Below are positions 26,640 to 34,967 of a DNA stretch of 64,000 nucleotides, one piece after another. Positions within the stretch are counted from its first letter, which is position 1. Every line of letters begins with the position of its first letter. The notes under the pieces are model-generated. The model worked only from the letters and a program-made list of their open reading frames with translations, did no database searches and was not told the origin of the DNA. This DNA is from Erythrobacter sp. (lineage in GTDB: Bacteria; Pseudomonadota; Alphaproteobacteria; Sphingomonadales; Sphingomonadaceae): NCBI RefSeq assembly GCF_030066995.1, contig NZ_JASJAP010000005.1:62001-126000 (forward strand), in the 5' to 3' direction. The position numbers and the translations under genes were made by a program.

Positions 26640-27461
26640 ATGGCGGGCACGAAGCCGGTTCCTCCTCGGGTATTGTCCATCGCCGGATCGGATTCATCGG
26701 GCGGCGCCGGGGTTCAGGCGGATATCAAGACGATCACCATGCTGGGCGGCTACGCGATGACCGCGATCACCACCGTGACTGCTCAGAACAGCGTGGGCGT
26801 TCAGGCCATCGCGCCGATGTCCGGCGATGTCGTGGCGCGGCAGATCACCTCCTGCCTTGGCGATATCGGCGTGGACGCGGTCAAGATCGGCATGCTCCAT
26901 GACAAGGAGATTATCGATGCAGTGACCCTGACCTTGAGCTCGCTCCCCACGGGCGCGCCGATTATCCTTGATCCGGTCATGATCTCGACCAGCGGCGCGG
27001 CGCTCATTGACCCGGAGGCGATCGCCGCATTGCGGGACAACCTGTTTCCGATCGCGACGCTCCTGACTCCAAACCTGCCCGAGCTTGGACACCTGGTCGG
27101 GCGGTCGCTCTCGACCAGCGATCACATGATCGAAGCGGCTGAGGAACTGTGCGAACAAACCGGCGCGGCGGTGCTCGCCAAGGGCGGGCACACCGCCGAT
27201 GCGAAAATCATCGATATCCTCGTCCGGCCCGGAAAGGAGCCCGGTTACTTCGAACACACGCGTATTGACACCGCCCACACCCACGGCACCGGCTGCACTC
27301 TTTCCTCAGCCATCGCCACCCTTATGGGACACGGACAAGGGATCGAGAACGCCGTGCGCCTGGGACGCAATTTCGTGTTGCGCGCAATCGAGGCCGCCCC
27401 CGGCTTTGGCGCGGGCAACGGCCCGCTGGGCCATCAGGCGGTGCGCTCGATTGCCGACTAG
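26640..27461 (+). CDS. thiD: Bifunctional hydroxymethylpyrimidine kinase/phosphomethylpyrimidine kinase ThiD
   Basis: The 273-residue ribokinase-fold enzyme phosphorylates HMP and HMP-phosphate for thiamin synthesis. It shows SIAGSDSSGGAGVQADIKTI at the N-terminus, ILDPVMISTSGAAL, LLTPNLPELGHL and DTAHTHGTGCTLSSAIA, with the catalytic Cys/Asp-type region of the family. It is close behind glmM and probably shares its transcript. Confidence 0.95.
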   Translation: MAGTKPVPPRVLSIAGSDSSGGAGVQADIKTITMLGGYAMTAITTVTAQNSVGVQAIAPMSGDVVARQITSCLGDIGVDAVKIGMLHDKEIIDAVTLTLSSLPTGAPIILDPVMISTSGAALIDPEAIAALRDNLFPIATLLTPNLPELGHLVGRSLSTSDHMIEAAEELCEQTGAAVLAKGGHTADAKIIDILVRPGKEPGYFEHTRIDTAHTHGTGCTLSSAIATLMGHGQGIENAVRLGRNFVLRAIEAAPGFGAGNGPLGHQAVRSIAD

Positions 27462-27470
27462 TGGACAGGC

Positions 27471-28355
27471 CTAGCGATCAAGCTCGTAGAACTGGGCGAT
27501 ATGCGCCCACGCCTGCTCCGCCGTCTCGCACCAATGAAACAGGTCAAGGTCCTTCTGCGAAATCGTCCCTTCCTCGGCAAACGCCTCGAAATCGATCACA
27601 CGCTCCCAGAAATCGCGACCGAAAAGCAGAATGGGCAAGGGCTTCATCTTGCCGGTCTGGACCAGCGTCAGCAACTCGAAGAGTTCGTCGATAGTGCCAA
27701 AGCCTCCGGGGAACACCGCTACGGCCCGCGCGCGCAGCAGGAAGTGCATCTTGCGCAGCGCAAAGTAATGAAAGTTGAGCGAAAGGTAGGGCGTAACATA
27801 GGAGTTGGGGGCCTGCTCGTGCGGCAAGATGATGTTGAGACCGATACTCTCCGAGCCCGCGTCGCTGGCCCCGCGGTTGCCCGCTTCCATGATCGAAGGA
27901 CCACCGCCTGTGGTAACGACGAACTGCCGTTTGCCATCCTCAATGATGGCCTTCTCCGACACCATGCGCGAGAGCTTGTAGGCCTCGCCGTAATACTTGG
28001 CTTTGGCAGCCAGCCGCTCGGCGACCTTTTGTTCGAACTCGCTCTTGCCCTTGGCAGCCTCGATCCGCGCTTCCGCTTCTTCGGGCGCCGGGATGCGGGC
28101 CGAACCGTACATGACGAGCGTTGAGCCCACGCGCGCTTCATCAAGCAGCATTTCGGGTTTGAGCAATTCCAGCTGGAACCGAACCGGACGCAATTCGTCC
28201 CGCAGCAGGAAATCCGTGTCGCGAAACGCCAGCTTGTAGGCGGGATGCTCGGTTTGCGGAGTGCGGTCGGGAGCTTCTTCGGCGAACCGGCTCTCCTCAC
28301 CCGCACGGTAGAATTTGCGGTCCGTCAGCTCCCGGTCGGTATGCGTGTCAGTCAT
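27471..28355 (-). CDS. LOG-family (TIGR00730/YgdH-like) protein
   Basis: The 294-residue protein (ATG 28355) contains VMYGSARIP, VVTTGGGPSIMEAGNRGASDAG and VFPGGFGTIDELFELLTLVQTGK, the PGGxGTxxE motif of LOG/lysine decarboxylase-like proteins. Members release the base from nucleoside 5'-monophosphates (cytokinin-type phosphoribohydrolases or YgdH/PpnN-type nucleosidases). The extended N-terminal ~80 residues suit the longer bacterial subgroup. Before insertion of the 28.4-39.4 kb element this gene lay directly downstream of tRNA-Gln on the same strand. Confidence 0.88.
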   Translation of the reverse strand: MTDTHTDRELTDRKFYRAGEESRFAEEAPDRTPQTEHPAYKLAFRDTDFLLRDELRPVRFQLELLKPEMLLDEARVGSTLVMYGSARIPAPEEAEARIEAAKGKSEFEQKVAERLAAKAKYYGEAYKLSRMVSEKAIIEDGKRQFVVTTGGGPSIMEAGNRGASDAGSESIGLNIILPHEQAPNSYVTPYLSLNFHYFALRKMHFLLRARAVAVFPGGFGTIDELFELLTLVQTGKMKPLPILLFGRDFWERVIDFEAFAEEGTISQKDLDLFHWCETAEQAWAHIAQFYELDR

Positions 28356-28424
28356 CCGGCAGCGTCTAGGCGCGGGCGCGGCGGGCGGCAAGCCACGATG
28401 GAGGGGGAGTGCAAAAGAGAGACG

Positions 28425-28472
28425 CTGGATGCCCCGTGAGGATTCGAACCTCAATTGACGGAGTCAGAGTCC
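28425..28472. repeat. Left attachment site (distal end), 48-bp direct repeat of the tRNA-Gln 3' part
   Basis: These 48 bases are identical to 39363-39410. They contain the 3' part of tRNA-Gln, including T arm, 3' acceptor strand and CCA, but the sequence beyond 28472 diverges so no full tRNA forms here. This is the far-end attachment site of the integrated element; the crossover lies somewhere within the repeat. Confidence 0.95.
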
Positions 28473-28506
28473 TTTTCCGACGCTACGGAAAGCTGGCCTG
28501 GGCGCT

Positions 28507-28528
28507 GCCATGTTCCATCGATGTTGCA
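28507..28528 (+). repeat. Probable integrase arm-type site, left copy
   Basis: A 22-bp sequence containing CATGTTCCATCGATGTTGCA recurs near the right end at 39224-39245 with one mismatch. Its place just inside the left attachment site, next to the integrase gene, fits an integrase or excisionase arm-binding site. Confidence 0.5.
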
Positions 28529-28529
28529 C

Positions 28530-29624
28530 CTAGGTTTCCGCAAACAGCGCCGCTTCCATCGCGTCGGCGTCGGCGTCCTCGGTCTCGAACAGGTGCCCAT
28601 AGGTGTCAAAAGTCACCTGAATTGAGCCATGCCCCATGAGGTATTGCACCCGCTTTGGATTTAGGCCGCGCTCAATCCACAGGCTCGCGGCGGCGTGTCT
28701 GAAATCGTGCATGGTGACGCGCTGGGCATCCTGTTGCACGGGTTCGAGAACTTGCATCAACCCGCGATGCGAGATGACCTTGCCCTTATCGCTGGGAAAA
28801 ACGAGGTCGAGGCCATGGGACGGGCAGGCCAGCTTCCACTCTTTCAGCGCCTTCACGGCGGCGCTGGGCAGGCCAATAGTGCGATTGCCAGATGCAGACT
28901 TGGGCGGGCCGATCCGGCCTTTTGCATCCGCGCGCTGATAGACTTCGACCTTGCCCGCTTGCAGATCGACGCCAGACCATGACAGTCCGCGCAATTCGGA
29001 TGCCCTCATGCCGCTATAGAGAGCGAGATAAACGAGCGCCCTGCCCTTCGGGTGGTTCTGACCATCGGCGGCTTTCAGGATTGCCCGCAAGACTGCTTTG
29101 GACGGTATCTGCACCTTGCCCCGATCCTTCGATGACTTGGCCAGCTTCACCGCCAGAGCGACGTTCTGGGCAACCTGTCCGCGTTCCTGGGCGGTGGTGA
29201 TAAGAGCCTTGAGCGAGCGCAACACCCGAACCGCCATGGGCCGCGATAACTCATCGAGCCATTCGTCTGTGATGGTGCGGACCATCGGGGCGGTAAGCTG
29301 CGATAGTTTCCTGCCCCCGCACTTGGGTTTGATGTGGAGTCGCACGTGCTGCTCATATGCGGCAACCGTAGTCGGCTCACGGTCGAGCGCCCTCACGCTG
29401 GCAAGCCAGTTATCAGCCGCTTGGCCTACAGTGATTGATGCGCTGTCGGCGGTATGGACACCCGCGCGCACTTCGGATTGCGCGCTCAACTCATACGCTT
29501 CCGCGTCCTTTTTGCGGGCGAATTGCTTGAACCGGCGCTTCCCGGCCTGATCGCGATAATCGACGAGCCATGCCTGTTTTTCGGTTCCGTTCGGGGCGGT
29601 CCATTCGCGCTTACGTATCGCCAT
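28530..29624 (-). CDS. int: Tyrosine recombinase (phage/island integrase)
   Basis: The 364-residue enzyme (ATG 29624) has an N-terminal arm-binding domain (residues ~1-60), a core-binding SAM-like domain (VGQAADNWLASVRALDREPTTVAAYEQHVR) and a catalytic domain. Catalytic residues are Arg207 (YSGMRASELRGL), His306 and Arg309 (MHDFRHAAASLW), His332 (LMGHGSIQVTFDTYGHL) and the nucleophile Tyr342. It integrates and excises the element at the tRNA-Gln site 57 bp away. Its ATG overlaps the TGA of the upstream repressor-like gene by one base, so the two are co-transcribed. Confidence 0.96.
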   Translation of the reverse strand: MAIRKREWTAPNGTEKQAWLVDYRDQAGKRRFKQFARKKDAEAYELSAQSEVRAGVHTADSASITVGQAADNWLASVRALDREPTTVAAYEQHVRLHIKPKCGGRKLSQLTAPMVRTITDEWLDELSRPMAVRVLRSLKALITTAQERGQVAQNVALAVKLAKSSKDRGKVQIPSKAVLRAILKAADGQNHPKGRALVYLALYSGMRASELRGLSWSGVDLQAGKVEVYQRADAKGRIGPPKSASGNRTIGLPSAAVKALKEWKLACPSHGLDLVFPSDKGKVISHRGLMQVLEPVQQDAQRVTMHDFRHAAASLWIERGLNPKRVQYLMGHGSIQVTFDTYGHLFETEDADADAMEAALFAET

Positions 29625-30382
29625 CAAAAAGGTATCCACGAATAGTCATTTTCGACAAATGCGCGCGCTTCCTCCGCGCCCTCAGGTGTCAAGCTGTTGG
29701 GATCGCTGCCATAGAATTGTTGCAGGCGGGTTCGCATCTTCAGATTGCTTCGGTCGGGATAATAATCAGCGAAATCAAAGCCAGTTTCTTCGCCCTGAGG
29801 GAGCCACCCATGAAATTCATCGTCGTAAATTGAAGCGCCGTCTACACCCGCTCGCTCTTTCGCGATGTTGAGGATACGCTCCAAAACCTTGCCGACTGAG
29901 AGTATGAGCCGAGTGTTATTCGTGTCGAATTTATATGACTTTAACTCGCGGATAGCCGCGCGCTCATCGGCAACTTTTAGCGATGATGCTTCGACATCGC
30001 CCCAACTTGGATTGAACTGTATGTCGTGCAGCGAGCGAACCCATAGCACGGCCAGCACATGCTGAGCCTCATCCTCTGAAGGTCTGCGAGCCTGTAGGGC
30101 GGCAAGCCCATATCCACCGGCCAGCACGTTCCAGTGTGTATTGACCAGATTGCAAGCCGCCTGCGCGGGCAAACCGAACCCGATAAGCTCGAACGCCGAA
30201 ACGAGCATAAATAAGTGCTCGCCTGAATACTCCATTTTTGCCCCTCGCCCGACATTTACACCCGGCGGGAATTGCAGGCGTTGAAGCTGCTTTATCCGCG
30301 AGCGCAGCGTCGGCACCTTATCCGGGTGGATATGGAGGTGGTTCGCCAGGGTCGTCTCTAATTGGCCAAAAGTGAGTTTCAT
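29624..30382 (-). CDS. Probable repressor/regulator of the island
   Basis: The 252-residue protein starts at ATG 30382, preceded by GGAG; the frame is open further upstream. The N-terminal ~90 residues (KVPTLRSRIKQLQRLQF, then GVNVGRGAKMEYSGEHLFMLVSAFELIGFGLPAQAA) look like a DNA-binding region combining helix-turn-helix-like and MerR-like features. The remaining ~160 residues are not recognised. It is divergent from the AlpA-like gene across an inverted-repeat operator, the usual position of a lysogeny-type repressor. The role is inferred from position. Confidence 0.6.
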   Translation of the reverse strand: MKLTFGQLETTLANHLHIHPDKVPTLRSRIKQLQRLQFPPGVNVGRGAKMEYSGEHLFMLVSAFELIGFGLPAQAACNLVNTHWNVLAGGYGLAALQARRPSEDEAQHVLAVLWVRSLHDIQFNPSWGDVEASSLKVADERAAIRELKSYKFDTNNTRLILSVGKVLERILNIAKERAGVDGASIYDDEFHGWLPQGEETGFDFADYYPDRSNLKMRTRLQQFYGSDPNSLTPEGAEEARAFVENDYSWIPF

Positions 30383-30392
30383 CGGGACTCCG

Positions 30393-30471
30393 TGGGATAC
30401 AGATGTAGCCCTAGCCCTTGACAAGGATTCGATGCAAGCCCATTGAGAGAGAGGGAGATAACTGTATCCCA
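30393..30471. promoter_or_regulatory. Divergent control region with 10-bp inverted-repeat operator
   Basis: TGGGATACAG (30393-30402) and its exact reverse complement CTGTATCCCA (30462-30471) lie 59 bp apart between the repressor-like and AlpA-like genes. A TTGACA −35-like hexamer at 30418-30423 points rightward, without a good −10 at the expected distance. Two half-sites placed this way could bind one regulator on both sides of the divergent promoters. Confidence 0.6.
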
Positions 30472-30489
30472 TTTGATGGAGATTGATTT

Positions 30490-30666
30490 ATGCTTGCTGA
30501 TGACCTCCTGTCGGGTGCGAAAGCTGCGGCAGACTACACCGGGGAGACGCCCCGCGCGATTTACAACATGACTGAAAAGGGCTTGCTGCCCGTCATTCGC
30601 AAGGGACGGAAACTCTACTTCCGCAAGTCCGAACTGGATGCGGCCTTCCGTTCGGAGGCGGTGTGA
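30490..30666 (+). CDS. AlpA-like helix-turn-helix regulator/excisionase
   Basis: This 58-residue protein reads MLADDLLSGAKAAADYTG, then ETPRAIYNMTEKGLLPVIRK, ending GRKLYFRKSELDAAFRSEAV: a short winged helix of the HTH_17/AlpA/excisionase type. Such proteins are the hallmark activators and recombination directionality factors of phage satellites. It is the first gene of the rightward early transcript, directly downstream of the operator. Confidence 0.85.
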   Translation: MLADDLLSGAKAAADYTGETPRAIYNMTEKGLLPVIRKGRKLYFRKSELDAAFRSEAV

Positions 30667-30667
30667 C

Positions 30668-30826
30668 ATGGAAAGCAAAAACCCCCTGAGCAAGGCTCAG
30701 AGGGCTTCGGTTGAAGCTGGTAACTTCGAAGCCCTTACTAGCCGTTATCGCCCTCGCCTTCAAGCAAATGCGGAAATGCGCAATCGCTTGCGCTGGCTTC
30801 GAATGATGGAGGCGCGGCATGGGTAG
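30668..30826 (+). CDS. Small basic hypothetical protein
   Basis: The 52-residue product is Arg-rich (LTSRYRPRLQANAEMRN, RLRWLRMMEARHG) and starts one base after the AlpA-like stop codon. Its end overlaps the next gene by 8 bp. The overlaps suggest a real gene in the early operon. No family is recognised. Confidence 0.6.
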   Translation: MESKNPLSKAQRASVEAGNFEALTSRYRPRLQANAEMRNRLRWLRMMEARHG

Positions 30827-31208
30827 CGTCCTGCATCATAACAGCGGCATTGTGATACCGCGTGACGAATACGAGGAATTGACCGAGGCGCTGGCGACGG
30901 TGTTTCGCATCGGTGCCAAATTCACGCCCCGGCTCATCGAGCGCTTGGACCTTGCCGATGGCGACCCAGACCTTGAGGACGATGCCGACGCCGAACAGGC
31001 GAGTTGGGGCAATGCGCCTTCGCAACTCGGATTGCACGGGCACTGTATGGCTTGGCACCATGACGATGCCGAGGAAGATGACCCGGCGGGGCAGTATGAT
31101 GAGGACGCCTACACGGCCCGGAAAGTCCCTGCTGATGGCCCCGGCTGTCCGATTGCCGATCCCGGCGGCTGCGAGCATGACGGGCGCGAGCCTGACGAGG
31201 GCATATGA
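30819..31208 (+). CDS. Acidic hypothetical protein of the island
   Basis: The 129-residue protein is rich in Asp and Glu, with LIERLDLADGDPDLEDDADAEQ in the centre and several Cys/His residues near the C-terminus (HGHCMAWHHDDAEEDD, then PGCPIADPGGCEHD). I recognise no domain, though similar acidic ORFs are common in alphaproteobacterial phages. It overlaps genes on both sides by a few bases. Binding of a metal by the Cys/His part is conceivable but unproved. Confidence 0.7.
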   Translation: MGSVLHHNSGIVIPRDEYEELTEALATVFRIGAKFTPRLIERLDLADGDPDLEDDADAEQASWGNAPSQLGLHGHCMAWHHDDAEEDDPAGQYDEDAYTARKVPADGPGCPIADPGGCEHDGREPDEGI

Positions 31209-32098
31209 CTTATCAGGCCCGCCCGATAAAACGGCGGCGGCGGACAAAAGAGCAAGTCGAACAGCTTGAGCAACAGATTCTCGATGTCCTGGGCGAGGAT
31301 CATCCGCAATCGGTTCGGCATGTCTTTTACCGCATGACCGACCCGCGATTGCCCGAACCTGTCGAAAAGACCGAACAGGGATACACTCAAGTCCAGCACC
31401 GCGTTGCCGAACTACGGCGGCGCGGTGCGCTTCCTTACTGGTGGATAAGCGATGCCACCCGGCGCGGCTATCACGTCGAGACTTATTCCGATGAGGGCGA
31501 CTTCCTGCGCGCGGTGGCAGGAACTTATCGTGCCGATGTCTGGCGCAATGCCGATGCCTACTGCGAGGTATGGTGCGAAAGCCGTTCAATCGCGGGCGTG
31601 ATCCAAGCCGACTGCGAAGCCTTTGCAGTGTCGCTATACCCGGCGGGCGGCTTCACTTCGATGACGCTGGCGTATCAGAGCGCTGAGTATATCCGGCGCA
31701 TGGCGCAAGGCCGGGATGCCGTTATCCTCTACATTGGCGACTATGACCCGGCAGGCGTCCTGATCGACCAAGATATTCACCAAAAGCTGATTGAGCATTT
31801 GGAAGAGGACGTTTTTATCGACTTCCGGCGCTTGGCAGTCACCGAGGCCCAGATCGACGCTTGGGACTTGCCCACAAAGCCCAGGAAGGCGAGCGAGCGC
31901 CGCGCCCGCCATATCACCGAGACGGTTGAAGCCGAGGCCATCCCCGCTTCGCAGCTTCGCCGATTGCTACGCCAAAACATAGAGGCGCTGTTGCCGACCG
32001 ACGCGGTGCAGATGGCCAAGATCGAGGAAGCGAGCGCGCGCGAATATCTCGATGCCTTGGCAACCCTGCAGCAACGCCCGACCGGGAAGGGATCGTGA
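31205..32098 (+). CDS. Spo11/topoisomerase VI subunit A-like protein (winged helix + Toprim)
   Basis: The 297-residue protein shows both parts of a Topo VI A/Spo11 core. The winged-helix part has SVRHVFYRMTDP, with Tyr42 in the position of the strand-cleaving Tyr, followed by VQHRVAELRRRGALPYWWISDATR. The Toprim part has EVWCESRSIAGVI (Glu125 or Glu121) and LYIGDYDPAGVLI (Asp179 and Asp181), the metal-binding acidic residues. There is no partner B subunit (GHKL ATPase) in the island. Stand-alone A-like proteins (Mini-A) are known in mobile elements; their function is unsettled, with DNA cleavage in replication, recombination or resolution all possible. Confidence 0.78.
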   Translation: MTYQARPIKRRRRTKEQVEQLEQQILDVLGEDHPQSVRHVFYRMTDPRLPEPVEKTEQGYTQVQHRVAELRRRGALPYWWISDATRRGYHVETYSDEGDFLRAVAGTYRADVWRNADAYCEVWCESRSIAGVIQADCEAFAVSLYPAGGFTSMTLAYQSAEYIRRMAQGRDAVILYIGDYDPAGVLIDQDIHQKLIEHLEEDVFIDFRRLAVTEAQIDAWDLPTKPRKASERRARHITETVEAEAIPASQLRRLLRQNIEALLPTDAVQMAKIEEASAREYLDALATLQQRPTGKGS

Positions 32099-32102
32099 AC
32101 CC

Positions 32103-32879
32103 GTGGCAGACAAATACAGGCGCAAAAAAGAGCCGCGCCATATCCGGCTATATCACTCAATCACCGGCTCCGAAGCATGGCTCGACCTGAGCGGCAACGC
32201 GGTGAAAGTGCTGATCGCGCTTGCCCGGTTCGATGATGGCCAGAGCAACGGGAAGCTCTATTTCAGCGAACGCACGGGCGCGAAGGAAACCGGCCTTTCT
32301 CGCAACACTGTGAAGCGGTGCCTAGCCGAACTCATCGAGCATGGGTTTATCGCTCAGACAAAACCGGGCGCGTTCAATCGCAATAATCTACTGGCAGCGA
32401 CCTATCGCCTGACATGGGTGGCAGCGCCGGGATGCAATCCGTCTGCACCGACCCGAGACTTCGAAAAGTGGAAACATGGAAATTCTCAGGCGCAAATTTT
32501 GACACCATCCGGCTCAAATTCTGACAGTTGCATGTGTAGCCGGACACAAGCTGGCTCAATTCCTGACACCCATTCGACGGAAACAAGCCACGTTTCCAAT
32601 TCTGGGGGTGGCTCAAATATTGGTCCACAAATAATTTACCAGAGGGAGGGCGAAGCGGAACTGGAAACAAATGCACGGAAACAAGCCAATCCTACATCGG
32701 GGGCGTTTCTGGGCGAATTGCGGGAACGTCTGGTGCAGCACCTACAGGCGAGTGAGCCGGGTGAGCAATCACGCCTTGCCGACACGCTCGACATCCCCGG
32801 CGGCACACTCAGCAAGTTTGTGAACGGCAAGAACCTGCCCGATCATCACCGCGCCCGCCTAGCGGATGCACTGGCGTAG
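32103..32879 (+). CDS. Winged-helix protein with C-terminal XRE-like HTH; possible replication initiator
   Basis: The 258-residue protein starts at GTG 32103, five bases after the preceding stop. Residues ~25-105 form a winged helix of the HTH_36/replication-protein kind (GNAVKVLIALARFDDGQSNGKLYFSERTGAKETGLSRNTVKRCLAELIEHGFI). A Ser/Thr/Gly-rich linker follows, and the C-terminus has RLADTLDIPGGTLSKFVNGKNLP, an XRE-type HTH. It is the last early gene, before a 220-bp gap and the terminase. A replication initiator is most likely; a role in recognising DNA for packaging is an alternative, since no small terminase is evident. Confidence 0.6.
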   Translation: MADKYRRKKEPRHIRLYHSITGSEAWLDLSGNAVKVLIALARFDDGQSNGKLYFSERTGAKETGLSRNTVKRCLAELIEHGFIAQTKPGAFNRNNLLAATYRLTWVAAPGCNPSAPTRDFEKWKHGNSQAQILTPSGSNSDSCMCSRTQAGSIPDTHSTETSHVSNSGGGSNIGPQIIYQREGEAELETNARKQANPTSGAFLGELRERLVQHLQASEPGEQSRLADTLDIPGGTLSKFVNGKNLPDHHRARLADALA

Positions 32880-33099
32880 TATCAGGAACGTATCGGCAGA
32901 CGAAAGCACTCATCGGCAATAGATGTAAACACCTGTAAATATTGAGTTTATTTGCATAATGCCGTATGGTCAAGAGCATGAGCAAGTGTCTCTGGTCGGC
33001 TGGTAGCGACATCATCAATTTGGTCCCAATGCCCCGGTTTCAGAATACCCCTGGGACCGGCGGCGGGAGATTTATTTTCACACAAACAGGGGGTGGCCG
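32880..33099. promoter_or_regulatory. Gap before the packaging/head operon: candidate late promoter and packaging site
   Basis: This is the largest rightward gap of the island and is AT-richer than its surroundings. It holds a TGTAAA direct repeat with 10-bp period (32924-32929, 32934-32939), a CATAAT −10-like hexamer (32955-32960) and a 7-bp inverted repeat (GGTCCCA 33022-33028, TGGGACC 33052-33058). In HK97-type genomes the cos site lies beside the terminase genes, so this is the best candidate for promoter and cos, but neither is demonstrated. Confidence 0.35.
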
Positions 33100-34614
33100 A
33101 TGAAGACCGCCACCCTCGTTAAGCGGTTCTGCAAGAGCCTCGTGGTCCCGACCGGGCGGCTCGCGGGTAAGCCCGTCAAGCTGGCACCGTATCAAAACAG
33201 GTTCATCGACGGCGCGTTTGCCGATGGTGTGAACGTGGGCGTCCTCTCGGTTGGTCGCGGTAACGGCAAGTCGAGCCTGAGCGCCATGCTCTGCGTCGGT
33301 GAATTGCTGGGCGCGTGGTCGGATGCGAAAGAGCGCGAGATCATCATCGCGGCCCGCACTCAAGAACAGGCCCGCATCGCTTGGCAATATGCCGTCTCAT
33401 TCATCGAGACCCTACCCGATGAGACCCGCGAGAACATCACGGTCCGGCGGCAACCCCGTTTTGAAATTCAGTATGATGACGGCAACGGCCCGCACCTGAT
33501 TAAGGCCATATCGGCGGATGGTAAAAGCGCGCTGGGCTCAAGCCCGACTCTGGCCGTGCTGGATGAACGCGGGCACTGGCCGCTTGCGCAAGGCGATGAA
33601 CTTGAGGCGGCATTGCTCACCGGCCTGTCAAAGCGCGATGGCAAGGCGCTGATTATCTCGACATCGGCACCGAACGACATGCACCCGCTTTCGCTCTGGC
33701 TCGATCGCGAGGCACCGGGCGTCTATCGGCAAGAACATAGGCCCACACCGAACCTGCCCGTCGATGACGCTGACAGTCTGGTTATCGCCAACCCCGGCAG
33801 CAAATACGGGATCGGCCCGACGCTTACCCGCCTGAAAGAGGATGCAGCGCTTGTTCTGGCGCGGGGCGGCTCTGCGGTTTCGCGGTTCCGTTTGCTCTCG
33901 CGCAATGAGCGTGTGTCTGAAGACAATCGCGATGCGCTGCTAGACTTGAACGAATGGCTGGGCTGCGAGACTGACAATCTGCCACCCCGGCAAGGCCAAG
34001 TCGTTATCGGCCTGGACCTTGGCGAGACTGCCAGCATGAGCGCTGTCGCCTATCTCTGGCCTGACACTGGCAGGCTGGAAGCATGGGCAGCGGTGGGCAC
34101 GGTTCCGACTCTGGAAGCGCGCGGGCAGGCCGATAGCGTTGGCGACCTCTATTCCCAGATGCACAAGCGCGGCGAACTCGCGCTCATGGGGAACAAGACG
34201 GTTCCGCCGGCCGATTGGATGCGCCGGGTGCTGGCCCATGTCGAAGGTGAAACCATCGCTTCGATTGTCGGAGACCGGTTCAAGCAATCGCAGCTTGGCG
34301 ATGCGCTCACCGAACTGGGCAATCGTTCGCCCGTGGTCTGGCGCGGCATGGGCTTCAAAGATGGCAGCGAGGATGTCGAGCGGTTCCGGCGCTACATCTT
34401 CGACGGCAATTTGCATGTCTCTGAAAGCTACCTGTTGCGCCATGCGATTGGCGAGGCGGCGGTTTTCATCGACCCGGCGGGGAACTCCAAGATCGTGAAA
34501 GGGCGCTCGATGGGGCGCATCGACGCGGCGTGTGCGGCTGTCCTCGCGGTCGCGGAAGCCTCTCGCATCATGGGCAGACCACAACACAAGGGAGGGCGTC
34601 TCGCATGGGGCTAG
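33100..34614 (+). CDS. terL: Terminase large subunit
   Basis: The 504-residue packaging motor has a Walker A-type loop VGRGNGKSS (residues 51-59), Walker B TLAVLDE (150-156) and a motor-coupling segment IISTSAPND. The nuclease domain begins with VVIGLDLGETAS (Asp306) and ends with a GRIDAACAAVLAV region carrying a late acidic residue. This is the HK97/Terminase_1 type. It would cut and pump DNA into the island's own heads. No small terminase is recognised next to it. The start has GGGGGTGG upstream. Confidence 0.93.
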   Translation: MKTATLVKRFCKSLVVPTGRLAGKPVKLAPYQNRFIDGAFADGVNVGVLSVGRGNGKSSLSAMLCVGELLGAWSDAKEREIIIAARTQEQARIAWQYAVSFIETLPDETRENITVRRQPRFEIQYDDGNGPHLIKAISADGKSALGSSPTLAVLDERGHWPLAQGDELEAALLTGLSKRDGKALIISTSAPNDMHPLSLWLDREAPGVYRQEHRPTPNLPVDDADSLVIANPGSKYGIGPTLTRLKEDAALVLARGGSAVSRFRLLSRNERVSEDNRDALLDLNEWLGCETDNLPPRQGQVVIGLDLGETASMSAVAYLWPDTGRLEAWAAVGTVPTLEARGQADSVGDLYSQMHKRGELALMGNKTVPPADWMRRVLAHVEGETIASIVGDRFKQSQLGDALTELGNRSPVVWRGMGFKDGSEDVERFRRYIFDGNLHVSESYLLRHAIGEAAVFIDPAGNSKIVKGRSMGRIDAACAAVLAVAEASRIMGRPQHKGGRLAWG

Positions 34615-34967
34615 ATAAACCCAGAACTGCATCGCGGCTCATCAAGAAACATGGGCAAACGGCAACGCTGCTACGGGCTGGCCCCGGCGGCGAGAATGCG
34701 TTCGGGGAGCCTATCCCAGGCGTCGATACCGAATATCCCTGCACCATCCTGACCGCGACGTATGCCGTGGACCTCAAGCTGATAACGGCGGGGTTCATCG
34801 AGATTGATGACCGGCGGGTGTTTCTCTCGGTCGAGGGGCTGACCATCGAGCCGAAAACCTCAGACCGCATCCGCATCGGCGGCACTGAATACAACATCGG
34901 CAAGATTACCCCGCTCGCACCCGATGGCGAGGTTATCTTTTACGAACTGGGCGTGACCAATGCGTAG
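34605..34967 (+). CDS. Probable phage head-tail adaptor/joining protein
   Basis: The 120-residue protein is beta-rich (ATLLRAGPGGENAFGEPIPG, YAVDLKLITAGFIEIDDRRVFLSVEGLTI, RIRIGGTEYNIGKITPL), like the small barrel-shaped head-closure proteins of siphophages. The start overlaps the terminase end by 10 bp and the stop overlaps the HNH gene by 8 bp. Assignment rests on size, beta pattern and neighbourhood. Confidence 0.6.
   Translation: MGLDKPRTASRLIKKHGQTATLLRAGPGGENAFGEPIPGVDTEYPCTILTATYAVDLKLITAGFIEIDDRRVFLSVEGLTIEPKTSDRIRIGGTEYNIGKITPLAPDGEVIFYELGVTNA

Noticed and set aside
28425..28472. A second tRNA-Gln gene.
   Set aside because: Only the 3' part is present; the bases after 28472 cannot form the anticodon stem, D arm or 5' acceptor strand. 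It is an attachment-site duplicate.
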